Made by a program: the position numbers and the translations under genes
NCBI GenBank assembly: GCA_008107755.1
Contig: VIRH01000085.1
Span: 62,001-126,000, forward strand
Source of the DNA: Rhodobacterales bacterium
GTDB lineage: Bacteria > Pseudomonadota > Alphaproteobacteria > Rhizobiales > Stappiaceae
Length of the DNA stretch: 64,000 nucleotides
Reading direction: 5' to 3'
In this document: piece after piece, positions 24,793-35,094 of the stretch
Layout: every line of letters starts with the position of its first letter
How positions within the stretch are numbered: the first letter of the stretch is position 1
Notes under the pieces: model-generated
Databases searched by the model: none
Told to the model about the DNA's origin: nothing
The model's input: the letters and a program-made list of their open reading frames with translations, nothing else

Positions 24793-26292
24793 TCAGGCAA
24801 TGGAGGCGGACGCCTCGCGCACCTTGTTGGCTGCCGCGTCGATCTCGGCGGTGGACGCCGAGATCATCTTGATGCTGGAGGTCACCTGCTCGACGCCCGT
24901 GGACGCGGTCTGCATGTTGGAGGAGATTTCCTGCGTCACCGCCGATTGTTCTTCCACGCCGGATGAAATGTTGGTCGAGATTTCGCTGATCTGGTTGATG
25001 ATCGTCATGATGCTGCTGATCGCCCGGACCGCATCCTCCGTCGTCTCCTGAACCGAGACGATCTGCGAGGAAATTTCCTCCGTCGCCTTAGTCGTCTGCG
25101 ATGCGAGGCTTTTGACCTCGGAAGCAACGACGGCAAATCCCTTGCCCGCCTCACCGGCACGGGCCGCCTCGATGGTTGCGTTCAGTGCCAGAAGGTTGGT
25201 CTGATTGGCGATGTTGTCGATCAAATCGATCACATTCCCGATCGTTTTTGCGTCCTCGGAAAGGCCGGACATGATCTTGCTCGACTTGTCGGCTTCTTCG
25301 ACAGCCTTTGCGGAAACGTCGAGAGCCGTCTGAACCTGGCGGCTGATTTCGTGGATCGAGGCAACAAGCTCCTCAGTCGCCGCCGCGACGGCCTGGACAC
25401 TCTCTGCCGTCTGGCCGGAGGTTTCCGCTGAATTTGTCGCCTGCTGGGCGGCGGCGGAAAGCGCATGGGAAATCTGCTGCAGATCCGTGTCGATGCCTGA
25501 CTGGACTTCGGACCTGCGCCGGCGATCCATGACCTGTTCAGTGACATCGGTCGCGAATTTGACGATCTTGTAAGGCTTACCCTTTTCGTCGAAAATCGGA
25601 TTGTAAACAGCCTGGATCCAGACATCGGAGCCGGATTTGTGAATGCGTTTGAACTCGTTTGCCTGATAGCGCCCTTGCCTCAGTTCGCGCCAGAAATGGT
25701 CATATTCAGGTGATTTCCTGTAGGCGGCATCCACAAACATGCTGTGGTTCTTGCCCTTGACTTCGTCCAGCGTATATCCGAGCGACTTCAGAAAATTGTC
25801 GTTGGCATCGAGCACCGTGCCGTCGATCGCAAATTCGATGACCGCCTGGGACCGGCCGAGAGCATCGATCTTGGCTCCATACTCCACATTCATCAGCCGC
25901 GCGGCAGCATCGCCCCACTCGACAACGGTGCCGACCCGCTTTCCACCCTTGAAGATATGTTGAGCGGCAAGATCGAATACCCTGTCGCCAATCCTTATGG
26001 TCGCGCGATGGAGGGAAGTCAGCTGCGAGAGCATCCCGCGTTGATGGCTCGGATCCTTGTGAAAGATGTCGATCGATTTTCCGATCAGGTCATCGGCCCG
26101 GAAATCGGGGAATTGCTTGCGGATCTCTTCTTCGGCGTCTCGCAACAGCTCCAGAAGCGAGTCGTTTATGTATGCGATGTTGTAGTCGCTGTCTGCAATC
26201 ATCACATTGCAGACAAGTTGGTCAGTTGCTGCGACAACAAGCGACTTTACCGAAGCCTTGAATACGTCCACGTCTTTCTCCTTGCCCCTCAT
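24793..26292 (-). CDS. Soluble PAS-PAS methyl-accepting chemotaxis protein
   Basis: Cytoplasmic chemoreceptor of 499 residues with no membrane segment or HAMP. Two PAS domains come first (about 25-125: [18 protein letters not shown]; about 145-265: [38 protein letters not shown]). The methyl-accepting signalling domain covers about 285-499, with the CheA/CheW-binding hairpin tip [21 protein letters not shown] and [15 protein letters not shown]. This layout resembles Aer-like and other soluble alphaproteobacterial receptors that sense redox state, heme or flavin. The ligand cannot be read from the sequence. It stands next to the cyo operon, on the same strand but separated by an AT-rich gap. 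Confidence 0.92.
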   Translation of the reverse strand: MRGKEKDVDVFKASVKSLVVAATDQLVCNVMIADSDYNIAYINDSLLELLRDAEEEIRKQFPDFRADDLIGKSIDIFHKDPSHQRGMLSQLTSLHRATIRIGDRVFDLAAQHIFKGGKRVGTVVEWGDAAARLMNVEYGAKIDALGRSQAVIEFAIDGTVLDANDNFLKSLGYTLDEVKGKNHSMFVDAAYRKSPEYDHFWRELRQGRYQANEFKRIHKSGSDVWIQAVYNPIFDEKGKPYKIVKFATDVTEQVMDRRRRSEVQSGIDTDLQQISHALSAAAQQATNSAETSGQTAESVQAVAAATEELVASIHEISRQVQTALDVSAKAVEEADKSSKIMSGLSEDAKTIGNVIDLIDNIANQTNLLALNATIEAARAGEAGKGFAVVASEVKSLASQTTKATEEISSQIVSVQETTEDAVRAISSIMTIINQISEISTNISSGVEEQSAVTQEISSNMQTASTGVEQVTSSIKMISASTAEIDAAANKVREASASIA

Positions 26293-26763
26293 GGAGACCC
26301 CACCGGCCCAGAAGAGACAAATAACGCGGATTGATTAAGACCAATTTACACAACGCGGTAACAATAAAATAATAGGAGCTAGACAATATACTCGACGGTT
26401 ATTCTACTTATATACAAGTTACATTGCCTGTTTTATCAATAATTTCCTTCACCAAGAAAAACAATTACTAAGGCACACAACAGCCAGAGCATACCCTGGC
26501 ACGATCACTCGAAAGCTGGAACGAAGATCTGAGCGATGACGCAAACGGCGGTGGAACCGATCTCGCGTTTCACAGCTTGACGTCCTGGAGGCAGATGAGC
26601 CGGCTTCCAGGCAATCGAGGCCTCACCGAAATGCGCTTTCTGGCGCAGTCAATGTGGGACTGCTTGCGCCGTCCGGCCTGCAGGCTCCGCACGCTATCAA
26701 AGCCGATATGCGACCGGCGAACGAAGGAGGCTCCTTCAGGGCGGGCGGTCAGGGTCTTCCCGG
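26293..26763. other. AT-rich gap between cyoD and the chemoreceptor
   Basis: A 471-base gap with no convincing gene. Its upstream-most 150 bases (about 26330-26475) are far richer in A/T than the rest of the window. It carries the likely receptor promoter at 26411-26439, and a small GAAGGA / TCCTTC hairpin (about 26724-26738) 3' of cyoD. No repeat or mobile element was seen. Confidence 0.6.
26411..26439 (-). promoter_or_regulatory. Possible promoter of the chemoreceptor gene
   Basis: On the minus strand TTGATA (26434-26439) and TGTATA (26411-26416), overlapping TATATA, are separated by 17 bases inside the AT-rich tract. The leader to the start codon would be about 115 bases. Confidence 0.4.
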
Positions 26764-27069
26764 TCACATCATCCGATGGTGCAGATCGAACATGATCCAA
26801 AGGCTCCCGCCAACCATGATGAAAAGCAGAACCGCCGCAAAGCACAGGAAGAACAGGTTCTCGCCGGGGGTCGATTTCAGGTTGATGTGCAGGAAGAACA
26901 CCAGATGCACAAGGACCTGGATAACGGCGGCAGCGGCGATCACGACATAGACTGCCGGGCCGGTGAGCCAGCCGGTCCACACCAGCACGAAGGGGATGGC
27001 GGTCAGAACGACCGCGAGCGCGAAGCCGGTCAGATAGGTCGTTTGAACGCGTTCTTCCGAATGGGTCAT
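26764..27069 (-). CDS. cyoD: Cytochrome o ubiquinol oxidase subunit IV
   Basis: Small membrane subunit that helps assemble the CuB site of the bo-type quinol oxidase. The 101 residues have three membrane helices (about 12-33, 38-61 and 72-95) and the signature VLVHLVFFLHINLKSTPGENL. It is ten bases after cyoC, the last gene of cyoABCD. A cyoE (heme O synthase) gene does not follow, so heme O must be made by a gene elsewhere or the enzyme uses another heme. Confidence 0.95.
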   Translation of the reverse strand: MTHSEERVQTTYLTGFALAVVLTAIPFVLVWTGWLTGPAVYVVIAAAAVIQVLVHLVFFLHINLKSTPGENLFFLCFAAVLLFIMVGGSLWIMFDLHHRMM

Positions 27070-27079
27070 GTCGGCCTCC

Positions 27080-27676
27080 TCACATCACGCCGGGCAGATA
27101 GACGACCGAGAAGATCCCGATCCAGACGATATCCAGAAAATGCCAGAAAAGGCCAAGCCGCATGAGCCGGGAGCGAACCGGAAGCGTAAGTCCCTTCGTC
27201 AGCACCTGACCGATCATCACGCAGATGCCGACAGCCCCCATCGTGACGTGAAGACCATGGGTGCCGATGAGAGTGAAGAAGGCCGACAGGAAACCGCTGG
27301 TTTCCGGACCGGCGCCCTTCTCGATCATTCCCCGAAATTCCATCATCTCCATGACAAGGAACCCAAGGCCGAGAACGAGCGTCACCAGCAGCCATTGGAC
27401 CGTCCGTCCACTGTGGCCCTGGCTCATGGAGATCGTGGCATAGCCGAATGTGAGACTGGAAATCAGCAGCAATGCCGTCTCTCCGGCCGTGTGCCGAAGG
27501 TCGAACAGCTGCGCAGCGGTCGGGCCGGCGGCGGAATTGTTCGACAGAACGACATAGGTGGCAAAGAGCAGCGCGAAGATAACCGCATCGCTCATCAGAT
27601 AGACCCAGAAGCCGAACTCTCGCGATTCGAGCGACTTCTTCTCTTCCTCTTCGAGGATCGAAATCGTGTCCGCCAT
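27080..27676 (-). CDS. cyoC: Cytochrome o ubiquinol oxidase subunit III
   Basis: Heme-copper oxidase subunit III, 198 residues with five membrane helices beginning EFGFWVYLMSDAVIFALLFATY (about 20-41), the family's E...FWVYLMSD signature. GTHGLHVTMGAVGI and FWHFLDIVWIGIFSVVYLPGV are also conserved. The start codon forms TGATG with the cyoB stop, indicating coupled translation. Confidence 0.96.
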   Translation of the reverse strand: MADTISILEEEEKKSLESREFGFWVYLMSDAVIFALLFATYVVLSNNSAAGPTAAQLFDLRHTAGETALLLISSLTFGYATISMSQGHSGRTVQWLLVTLVLGLGFLVMEMMEFRGMIEKGAGPETSGFLSAFFTLIGTHGLHVTMGAVGICVMIGQVLTKGLTLPVRSRLMRLGLFWHFLDIVWIGIFSVVYLPGVM

Positions 27677-29715
27677 CAGGTCCTCCCCGCCAGGATCTCG
27701 CCGGAGGCAGCGCCGCGCGGAGCGAAATCGCTCATGTCATAAAGATCGGACGGCGAGATCTGCGAAAGCCTGACAGCTTCCAGTCTCTCCACCTCCGCGG
27801 CCGGAATGACCAAATCCGAATTGTCGTCGCAGGCGCGGACGCCGACCGCGACAAGGTTGATCACGAGACAGAGCGCCGCAAGCCACCAGATCTGCCAGAT
27901 CATGGCAAAGCCGAAGACGAACAGGGCCGCGCCCATGACGGGTCCGAGAACGGTATTCTTCGGCATCACGATGTCTTCATATTCGGCTGCAGGAAGATAG
28001 GCGACGCCTCTGATTTTCATGTCGAAAAAAGCATCGATCTCGCGCACATGCGGCAGGACGGCGAAATTATACGGCGCCGGCGGTGACGCGGTCGCCCACT
28101 CAAGCGTCCGACCATTCCAGGCATCCCCGGTAACGTCGCGCGCGGAGCCCCAGGTCTTGACCGAGACATAAAGCTGGATGGCGATGCAGGCGATGCCGCA
28201 CAGGACAAAGAGCGCGCCGAGCCCGGCGATGATCAGATAGGGCTGCCAGGTCGGATCGGCGTAATGCTCCATCCGCCGGCTCATGCCCATGAAGCCGAGC
28301 ACATAGAGCGGCATGAAGGCCAGATAAAAGCCGATCAGCCAGAACCAGAACGAGCGGATGCCCCATTTCGCATCAAGCTTGAAACCGAATGCCTTGGGGA
28401 ACCAGTAGTTCATGCCGGCGAAATAGCCGAACAGGGCACCGGGGATCAGCATGTTGTGGAAGTGGGCCACCAGGAAGGTGGAATTGTGCATCAGGTAATC
28501 GGCCGGCGGCAGCGCCAGCAGCACCCCCGTTACCCCGCCGATGACGAAGGTGACCATGAAGCCGATCGTGAACACCATGGAGGGGTGAAACTCGATCCGC
28601 CCCCGGTACATGGTGAATACCCAGTCGAAGACCTTCACCCCCGTCGGCACGGCAATGATCATTGTCGCGATGCCGAAGACGGCATTCACGTTCGAGGACG
28701 ACCCCATGGTGAAAAAGTGGTGCAGCCACACGGTGAAGGACAGGATCGCGATGCAGGCGGTCGCATAGACGAGCGACGTATAGCCGAACAGGCGCTTGCG
28801 CGAGAAGGTGGCGACGACTTCCGAGAAGATGCCGAAGGCCGGCAGGATGAGGATATAGACCTCCGGATGGCCCCAGATCCAGAGCAGGTTGGCGTACATC
28901 ATCATGTTGCCGCCGTCGCCGTTGGTGAAGAAATGGAAGCCGAGGATACGGTCCAGCGCAAGCTGCGCGGCAACCACCGTTAGCGCGGGAAAGGCGAAGG
29001 TCATCAGGATGGCGACGCAAAGCGTCGTCCACGTGAACAGCGGCATACGCATGAAGGTCATGCCCGGACACCGGTTCTTGATGATGGTGACGATGAAGTT
29101 GATGCCCGTCAGCGTGCTGCCGATACCGCTGATCGCCAGCGCCCAGATCCAGTAGTCCACGCCAACGCCAGGGCTGAATTCGATGCCGGAATAAGGCGGA
29201 TAGCCGGTCCAGCCCGCCTTGGAGAACTTGCCGATCACAAGCGAGATCAGGACAAGCGCCGCCCCGGATGCCGTTGACCACAGACTGACGGAATTGAGGA
29301 ACGGAAAGGCGACGTCGCGCGCACCGATCTGCTGCGGAACCACGATATTGATCAGACCGGTCAGGAACGGCATTGCCACGAAAAAGATCATGATCGTGCC
29401 GTGGGACGAAAAGATCTGCTCGAAATGCTCAGGCGGAAGATAGCCGTCATTGTTCAGCGAGACCGCCTGCTGTGCCCGCATCATGAGCGCATCGACGAAC
29501 CCGCGCACCAGCATGACCAGGGCAAGGACGACATACATGATGCCGATCCTCTTGTGGTCGACGCTGGTCAGCCAGTCGAACCATAGAACCTTCCAGGCTC
29601 TCAGATAGGTGATCACACAGAAGACGAGGATGCCGCCGGCAACCGTGACCCCTGCTCCGCCCATCGCCACCCACGAATAGAACGGCAGGGCATCCATTGA
29701 CAGACGTCCCAGCAT
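27676..29715 (-). CDS. cyoB: Cytochrome o ubiquinol oxidase subunit I
   Basis: Catalytic, proton-pumping subunit that reduces oxygen with electrons from ubiquinol. ATG at 29715 (TGATG with the cyoA stop) gives 679 residues; a GTG one codon upstream also exists. [17 protein letters not shown] supplies the CuB His and the cross-linked Tyr, [10 protein letters not shown] the other two CuB His, and [12 protein letters not shown] the heme His pair. The N-terminal [17 protein letters not shown] is typical of bo oxidases. About 14-15 membrane helices. Confidence 0.97.
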   Translation of the reverse strand: MLGRLSMDALPFYSWVAMGGAGVTVAGGILVFCVITYLRAWKVLWFDWLTSVDHKRIGIMYVVLALVMLVRGFVDALMMRAQQAVSLNNDGYLPPEHFEQIFSSHGTIMIFFVAMPFLTGLINIVVPQQIGARDVAFPFLNSVSLWSTASGAALVLISLVIGKFSKAGWTGYPPYSGIEFSPGVGVDYWIWALAISGIGSTLTGINFIVTIIKNRCPGMTFMRMPLFTWTTLCVAILMTFAFPALTVVAAQLALDRILGFHFFTNGDGGNMMMYANLLWIWGHPEVYILILPAFGIFSEVVATFSRKRLFGYTSLVYATACIAILSFTVWLHHFFTMGSSSNVNAVFGIATMIIAVPTGVKVFDWVFTMYRGRIEFHPSMVFTIGFMVTFVIGGVTGVLLALPPADYLMHNSTFLVAHFHNMLIPGALFGYFAGMNYWFPKAFGFKLDAKWGIRSFWFWLIGFYLAFMPLYVLGFMGMSRRMEHYADPTWQPYLIIAGLGALFVLCGIACIAIQLYVSVKTWGSARDVTGDAWNGRTLEWATASPPAPYNFAVLPHVREIDAFFDMKIRGVAYLPAAEYEDIVMPKNTVLGPVMGAALFVFGFAMIWQIWWLAALCLVINLVAVGVRACDDNSDLVIPAAEVERLEAVRLSQISPSDLYDMSDFAPRGAASGEILAGRT

Positions 29716-30632
29716 CACGCAGCCCCCCGGCAGATCAGTTCGGCCGCTTCACTCTCGTAAGGACCGACAATTGGCGCATACTTGCGCAGGATGATGTCGA
29801 AGAGGTCCGTCTCGACGGACGAATAATAGGTGACCGGATTGGCCGTGCTCTTCTTGTGAAGTTCGATGTAGGTCTGGGCGTCCAGCGCAGTCGCAGCCGC
29901 CGACACCTTGTCCTTCCACGCGGCGAAGTCACTCTCCGACATCGCGTGGGCCAGGAAATGCTGATCGGAGAACCCATCACCGGAATACATGGTGTTGCGG
30001 CCCGTGAAGACACCGGGCGCATCCGCCAGAAGGTTGATCTCCGAGCGCATGCCCGCCATCGCGTAGATCTGCCCGCCAAGCGCCGGGATCATCAGCGAGT
30101 TCATCACGGTATCGGAGGTGATTTCAATGGTGAGCGGCCGGTCGGCGGGAAAGGAAAGCTCGTTGACGCTGGCGGTGCCAAGCTCGGGGTAGATGAACAG
30201 CCACTTCCAGTCGAGCGCGACCGCCTGAACCTTGAAAGCGGGCTTGTCGGAGACAATGGGTTTGTAGGGGTCCAGCTTGTGGGTCGCATCCCAGACCATT
30301 GTGCCAAGCGCGACGATGATCGCCGCCGGCACCAGCCACATGACCGCCTCGACCAGGTTCGAGCCTTCCCAGTTCGGCGTATAGGTGGCGCGCTCATTGC
30401 TGCGCCGATACCGCCAGGCGAAGAACACCGTCAGCAGGATGGCCGGGATCGTCACGATCATCATCAGCCAGAAGGCCGAGAACAGGAGATCGGTTTCCTG
30501 AAGCGCGATCGGCCCCTTCGGATTGAGAACCGGCGCATCCGAAAGGCCGCATCCCGCCAAAAGCAGGCAGGCCGCGCTAGGTGCCAATGATCCTGATAAA
30601 GGTAACCGGCGAAAGAAATAAACGGCTGACAC
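29715..30632 (-). CDS. cyoA: Cytochrome o ubiquinol oxidase subunit II
   Basis: Membrane-anchored lipoprotein subunit with a periplasmic cupredoxin fold. The 305-residue protein starts with GTG at 30632, 10 bases after a GGGGGAG ribosome-binding site. A signal sequence ends in the lipobox LLLAGC (about residues 23-28), followed by two membrane helices. [21 protein letters not shown] begins the cupredoxin domain, which lacks the Cys/His CuA ligands, as expected for a quinol rather than cytochrome c oxidase. Confidence 0.96.
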   Translation of the reverse strand: MSAVYFFRRLPLSGSLAPSAACLLLAGCGLSDAPVLNPKGPIALQETDLLFSAFWLMMIVTIPAILLTVFFAWRYRRSNERATYTPNWEGSNLVEAVMWLVPAAIIVALGTMVWDATHKLDPYKPIVSDKPAFKVQAVALDWKWLFIYPELGTASVNELSFPADRPLTIEITSDTVMNSLMIPALGGQIYAMAGMRSEINLLADAPGVFTGRNTMYSGDGFSDQHFLAHAMSESDFAAWKDKVSAAATALDAQTYIELHKKSTANPVTYYSSVETDLFDIILRKYAPIVGPYESEAAELICRGAA

Positions 30633-30935
30633 TGTGTATCTGCTCCCCCTGGCGAAAGTGTCCGAGACCGTTCGACTATTGGTCGACGGGCAGCAAATGC
30701 TGAAGGCCTGTAGAAAGAAGGCCGCGCCTGAAGCCCCAACTCTGCGGAATCACTTCTTGGTGAAAGCGTAGCCGAGCGATGTGAGCTTTGAAAGTCCTTA
30801 GAAGGGAGAAAAGTACCACGGACAAGACGGAGCTGCCGCGCTGGGGCGCAGGTCCTTTCCCTTTAGGAAGCCAACGAGAGAGAGCAGACCGCAGGGCACG
30901 GTCGCCGCAAGGCGGTGGAAACCGCCAGCTACTCT
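30633..30935. other. Structured 303-base gap between cysG and cyoA
   Basis: No gene. The 30780-30935 part is rich in nested inverted repeats: AGAGAG / CTCTCT (about 30890 and 30932) enclosing GACCG / CGGTC and a GGCGGT-GGAA-ACCGCC hairpin that competes with CGCC-GCAA-GGCG. The half next to cyoA should carry the cyo promoter, but no convincing -35/-10 pair was found. No known riboswitch was recognised. Confidence 0.45.
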
Positions 30936-32420
30936 CTAACCCGTGGCCCGAAGCCGAAGCAGTGGTTCAGGCCCCGGAGCCTCCAGGCTCTGCTTGACGA
31001 AGACCTTGCCGACGGCAATCAGAACCGGACGGTCGAGACCGAGCGCTGCAACCCCGTCGGCGAGCTCCGACAGGCTTCCGCTCCATCGCCGTTCGTCCGG
31101 TGTCGCGATACCTGAGACAGCGACCGCAGGTGTCGCGGACGAAAGCCCTTCACGGGTGAGACGCTCGGCGATCCGGCCGGCCATGCGCGCGCCCATATAG
31201 AAGACGGTCGTTGTGGCTTCGTCGGCAAGCCCCTTCCAGTCCATCGTCTCCGGCAGGTCACCGTGTCTGGAGTGACCGGTAACGAACCGGACCGACTGGG
31301 CCTGATCGCGGTGGGTCAGGGAGATGCCCAGACGCGCTGCCATGGCAGAGGCCGCGGTAATGCCGGGAACGACGCTTGCGGAAATCCCTTCCCTCGCCAG
31401 ACGGTCGAGTTCCTCCCCGGCCCGCCCGAAGATCATCGGATCGCCCGACTTCAGTCTGACGACATGCTTTCCCCCACGTGCGAGCGAGACCATCATGTCG
31501 TTGATGTCTTCCTGACGGCAGCTTTCGCGTCCGCCCCGCTTGCCGACCAGCATGCGTTTCGCTTCCCGGCGCGCCAACTCAAGCACCGCATCGTCCACGA
31601 GATCATCGAACAGAATGACATCGGCCGATTGAAGAGCGCGAACGGCCTTCAGCGTCAGATATTCAGCGTCACCCGGCCCGGCCCCGACAAGGGTCACATG
31701 CCCTGCCGTGTCCGCACCGGCTTCCGTCAGCAGTTCGCCGGCAATGCCAGTTTCCGCGTGTTCCGGCGCGGTCTCGCCCGAAAAGGCAAGATCGGTGAAC
31801 CGTTCCCAGAACCGCCGCCGCGGTTGACCGGCACTCAAGACGGACATCACCCTGCTTCGCACCCGACCGGCAAGTTCCGCCCAGCCCTGCAGGCTCTCGG
31901 GCAGAAGGGTCTCTATCCGCCGCCGGATCGCCTGTCCCAGGATCGGCGCGACGCCGTTGGTCGAGATGCCGATGACAACGGGAGAGCGGTTGACGATCGA
32001 TCCGAACTGGAAATCGCACCAGCCGGGCTTGTCGATCACATTGACGGGTATGCCAAGCTTGCGCGCCACGACGGCAAACGCTTCTGCCTCCTCATCGTCC
32101 TCGGCGTCCGCGATTGCTAGCATTGTGCCGACAAACGCGCCGGCATTCCAGGTCGTCGCATGATGCACGAAGCTTCCCCGCACGCTGCCCCTGCCGATGA
32201 AGTCCGCGAAAACCGGCGAGAGATCCGGAGCAAAGACATGAACGTTTGCGCCCGCAGCGGCCAGAAGCTCTGCCTTCCAGGCAGCAGCTTCGGTTCCGCC
32301 GGCCAGCAGAACCTTGCGGCCTTCCAGCGGAAAAAAGAGCGGCAGGCTTGCAAGCGCCCCAACCCGTGCAGGGCGGCGCGCAGCTTCCACCTCAACCGGC
32401 TTTCTTGATGTCGGTCTCAT
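30936..32420 (-). CDS. cysG: Siroheme synthase (precorrin-2 dehydrogenase / ferrochelatase / uroporphyrinogen-III methyltransferase)
   Basis: Makes siroheme, the cofactor of NirB. From ATG 32420 the protein is 494 residues; it overlaps nasA by 29 bases. Residues about 20-230 form the NAD-dependent dehydrogenase/ferrochelatase half (VLLAGGTEAAAWKAELLAAAGANV; the third Gly of the usual GGG motif is Thr). About 265-480 is the SUMT half, with VTLVGAGPGDAEYLTLKAVRAL, VGKRGGRESCRQEDINDMM and VVPGITAASAMAARLGISLTHR. Last gene of the nitrate operon; its product is needed by NirB encoded upstream. Confidence 0.95.
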   Translation of the reverse strand: MRPTSRKPVEVEAARRPARVGALASLPLFFPLEGRKVLLAGGTEAAAWKAELLAAAGANVHVFAPDLSPVFADFIGRGSVRGSFVHHATTWNAGAFVGTMLAIADAEDDEEAEAFAVVARKLGIPVNVIDKPGWCDFQFGSIVNRSPVVIGISTNGVAPILGQAIRRRIETLLPESLQGWAELAGRVRSRVMSVLSAGQPRRRFWERFTDLAFSGETAPEHAETGIAGELLTEAGADTAGHVTLVGAGPGDAEYLTLKAVRALQSADVILFDDLVDDAVLELARREAKRMLVGKRGGRESCRQEDINDMMVSLARGGKHVVRLKSGDPMIFGRAGEELDRLAREGISASVVPGITAASAMAARLGISLTHRDQAQSVRFVTGHSRHGDLPETMDWKGLADEATTTVFYMGARMAGRIAERLTREGLSSATPAVAVSGIATPDERRWSGSLSELADGVAALGLDRPVLIAVGKVFVKQSLEAPGPEPLLRLRATG

Positions 32421-35073
32421 GCTGGCTGTCTTTCGTACAATCATCGAGAATGGACTGGATTTCAGAGCGGCAGGAGCCGCAATTGGTACCGGCACTCAGC
32501 ACCTCGCCGATCGCCGCCACTGTGGCGCTTCCGGTTCTTGCTGCCGCCGCAATCTGGTTGCTGCCGACCTGAAAACAGGAACAGACGATCGCGCCGGGGT
32601 CGGGCCTGTCGGATGGAGCCCGGCCTGCCAGCACCTGCATGCGCCGGCATTTCGGCATCGGGCCCGACGCCAGCAAGCCGCTTGCCCACTGCCGCGATAC
32701 CTCCACCGGCGCATTCGACACATAGATCGCCGCCTGCAGCAGGTCTCCGGCCCAGAAGGCCTCCCGACACCAGCCGGAGGCCTCATCGCTGATCGCCAGC
32801 CTGTCCTCTCCCCCTTGGCCAAGCGCCTCCAGGACTGGATCAAGCCTGGCCCGGTCCCGGCAGGCGAATTCCAGCCGAAATCCCTGTTCAACGGGGGCGA
32901 TCGACCAATAGTCCGCGACAATCTTCTCCGGCCGGTTCCGGACCACAGCGAACCCGTAGACCTCCATGACCTGCCGCGACACCGCCACCGGCGTGAACTT
33001 CAAGCCTGGCTGGCCGGAATGCGGATCGGTTTCGGCAGCAACGACCGCATCGACCCGGCCCTTGGCGGTAAATCTGTCGGTCCAGTGCATCGGCACGTAG
33101 ACCTCGCCGCCTCGCACCCGGTCGGTCACCAGAGCACGAACGACGACCCGACCATGAGGGCTCTTCACCTCCACCAGGTCGGCCGGCCGGACCCCGAGCT
33201 TGCGGGCGTCATCTTGATGAATTTCGGCAAAGGGCTCGGCGATGTGGCTGGAGAGCCGGGGCGTCAATCCGGTTCGGGTCATGGTGTGCCACTGGTCGCG
33301 GATGCGGCCCGTGTTGAGTACGAACGGATAGGCCCGCCCCCGCTTGCGCGGCGCCTTGAAGGCGACAGGCACGAAATGACCTTTTCGTCCCTCGGTAAAG
33401 AAACCGCCATTAGCGAAAAAGCGGGTGTCTCGCGGCGGCGTGCCTCTGGGCTGCGGCCATTGAAAGGGGGAAAGCTCATCGTAGAGCGTCGCCGATATGT
33501 CGCGGCAGGCACCTATATCGAAATCCCTGCTCCCACCGTTGTGGTAGTCGGACAGCGCTGCATGTTCGCGAAAGATCTCCGCAGGGCCTTGAAAGGAGAA
33601 CGTATCGCCGAACCCCATCCGTCCGGCAACCTCGCAGACCTGCCACCAGTCGGGGCGCGCTTCACCGGGCAACGGCAGAAACGGACGCTGTCGCGAGATC
33701 CGGCGCTCGGAATTGGTCACCGTGCCGTCCTTTTCGCCCCAGGCGGCGGCCGGCAGCAGCACATCTGCATAAGGCAACGTGTCGGCCGTTCTGGAAACCT
33801 CCGACACCACCACGAAGGGACATGTCTTCAGGGCAGCCGCAACGCTGTCCGCATCCGGCAGACTGTCCACTGGACTGGTCGCCATGATCCAGAGCGCCTT
33901 GATGCGCCCTTCGCCCACGGCCTTGAAGAGGTCAACCGCCTTGAGGCCCGGGCGCTCGGCGATGACCGGACTTTGCCAGAACTCCTGGACGAGTTGCCGA
34001 TGCGCCGTTTTTTCAAGAGCCATGTGCCCTGCAAGCATGTTGGCCAGCCCACCGACCTCGCGCCCTCCCATAGCGTTCGGCTGCCCGGTGACCGAGAACG
34101 GCCCCATGCCGGGACGGCCGATCCGCCCGGTCGCCAGATGCGTGTTGATGATCGCGTTGACCTTGTCGGTTCCGACCACCGACTGGTTGACGCCCTGGCT
34201 GTAGACCGTGACGGTCTTCTCGGTCCTCAGCACCATCTTGTAGAACAACGCGATGTCGTGACGCGACAGCCCGGTCCTTTCCGCAATCATCCCGATCTCG
34301 CACGGACCAGCCACCTTGACCGCTTCCTCAAAATTTGCGGTGAACCGATTGATATAGTGGTCGTTCGTTGCACTCGCCTCCACGAGAAACGCAAGCAATC
34401 CATTGAAGAGCGCAACGTCGGTATCCGGTTTGATCGCAAGGTGAAGGTCGGCGATGGCTGTCGTCGCGGTCATGCGCGGATCGATCACGACGACCCGCTT
34501 TTCCGGATCTGCGGCCTTCGCAGCCTCCAGCCGCTGAAACAGGACCGGGTGGCACCAGGCGAGATTCGACCCGACGAGCACCACAAGGTCCGCCTGCTCC
34601 AGATCCTCATAAGTTCCGGGCACGGTATCGGACCCGAACGCCCTGCGGTGACCGGCCACCGACGAGGCCATGCACAGCCGAGAATTGGTGTCGATGTTTG
34701 CCGATCCGATGAAGCCTTTCATCAGCTTGTTTGCGACGTAGTAGTCCTCGGTCAGGATCTGGCCGGAAACATAGAAGGCGACGCTGTCCGGTCCGTGTTC
34801 CCGGATTGCCTGCGAGAATTCCCCGGCGACACGGTCCAGCGCCTCGTTCCAGGTGCTGCGTTCGCCCGAAATTTCCGGGTAAAGCAGCCGATCCGACAGC
34901 GACAGTGTCTCGGCCAGAGCCGCTCCCTTGGAGCACAGGCGGCCGAAGTTGGAAGGATGGTCAGGATCCCCTGCGACGGTCACCGAGCCGTCTTGCCGGC
35001 GACTTGCCAGAACGCCGCAGCCGACGCCGCAATAGGGACAGGTGGTCCGGGTCATGTTCTTGTCCACTGTCAT
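32392..35073 (-). CDS. nasA: Assimilatory nitrate reductase catalytic subunit
   Basis: Cytoplasmic molybdoenzyme that reduces nitrate to nitrite. It has 893 residues; the ATG at 35073 has a GGAAGGA site six bases upstream. An N-terminal [4Fe-4S] motif (TCPYCGVGCGVLA...LCSKG, about 10-55) is followed by the bis-MGD molybdopterin fold and the C-terminal molydopterin dinucleotide-binding domain. Near the C-terminus a BFD-like [2Fe-2S] module appears (IVCSCFQVGSNQI...GTNCGSCRSEI, about 835-880). It lies 21 bases after cynS and overlaps cysG. The electron donor (NAD(P)H or ferredoxin/flavodoxin) is not encoded adjacent; no NasB-type FAD subunit was seen. Confidence 0.96.
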   Translation of the reverse strand: MTVDKNMTRTTCPYCGVGCGVLASRRQDGSVTVAGDPDHPSNFGRLCSKGAALAETLSLSDRLLYPEISGERSTWNEALDRVAGEFSQAIREHGPDSVAFYVSGQILTEDYYVANKLMKGFIGSANIDTNSRLCMASSVAGHRRAFGSDTVPGTYEDLEQADLVVLVGSNLAWCHPVLFQRLEAAKAADPEKRVVVIDPRMTATTAIADLHLAIKPDTDVALFNGLLAFLVEASATNDHYINRFTANFEEAVKVAGPCEIGMIAERTGLSRHDIALFYKMVLRTEKTVTVYSQGVNQSVVGTDKVNAIINTHLATGRIGRPGMGPFSVTGQPNAMGGREVGGLANMLAGHMALEKTAHRQLVQEFWQSPVIAERPGLKAVDLFKAVGEGRIKALWIMATSPVDSLPDADSVAAALKTCPFVVVSEVSRTADTLPYADVLLPAAAWGEKDGTVTNSERRISRQRPFLPLPGEARPDWWQVCEVAGRMGFGDTFSFQGPAEIFREHAALSDYHNGGSRDFDIGACRDISATLYDELSPFQWPQPRGTPPRDTRFFANGGFFTEGRKGHFVPVAFKAPRKRGRAYPFVLNTGRIRDQWHTMTRTGLTPRLSSHIAEPFAEIHQDDARKLGVRPADLVEVKSPHGRVVVRALVTDRVRGGEVYVPMHWTDRFTAKGRVDAVVAAETDPHSGQPGLKFTPVAVSRQVMEVYGFAVVRNRPEKIVADYWSIAPVEQGFRLEFACRDRARLDPVLEALGQGGEDRLAISDEASGWCREAFWAGDLLQAAIYVSNAPVEVSRQWASGLLASGPMPKCRRMQVLAGRAPSDRPDPGAIVCSCFQVGSNQIAAAARTGSATVAAIGEVLSAGTNCGSCRSEIQSILDDCTKDSQHETDIKKAG

Positions 35074-35094
35074 GCCATCCTTCCGGGCGCCGTC

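Noticed and set aside
30780..30935. Cobalamin, SAM or RNase P-type RNA in the cysG-cyoA gap
   Set aside because: Short motifs looked suggestive (e.g. AAGGGAG, GCTGCC), but the conserved core sequences and order of none of these RNAs are present.
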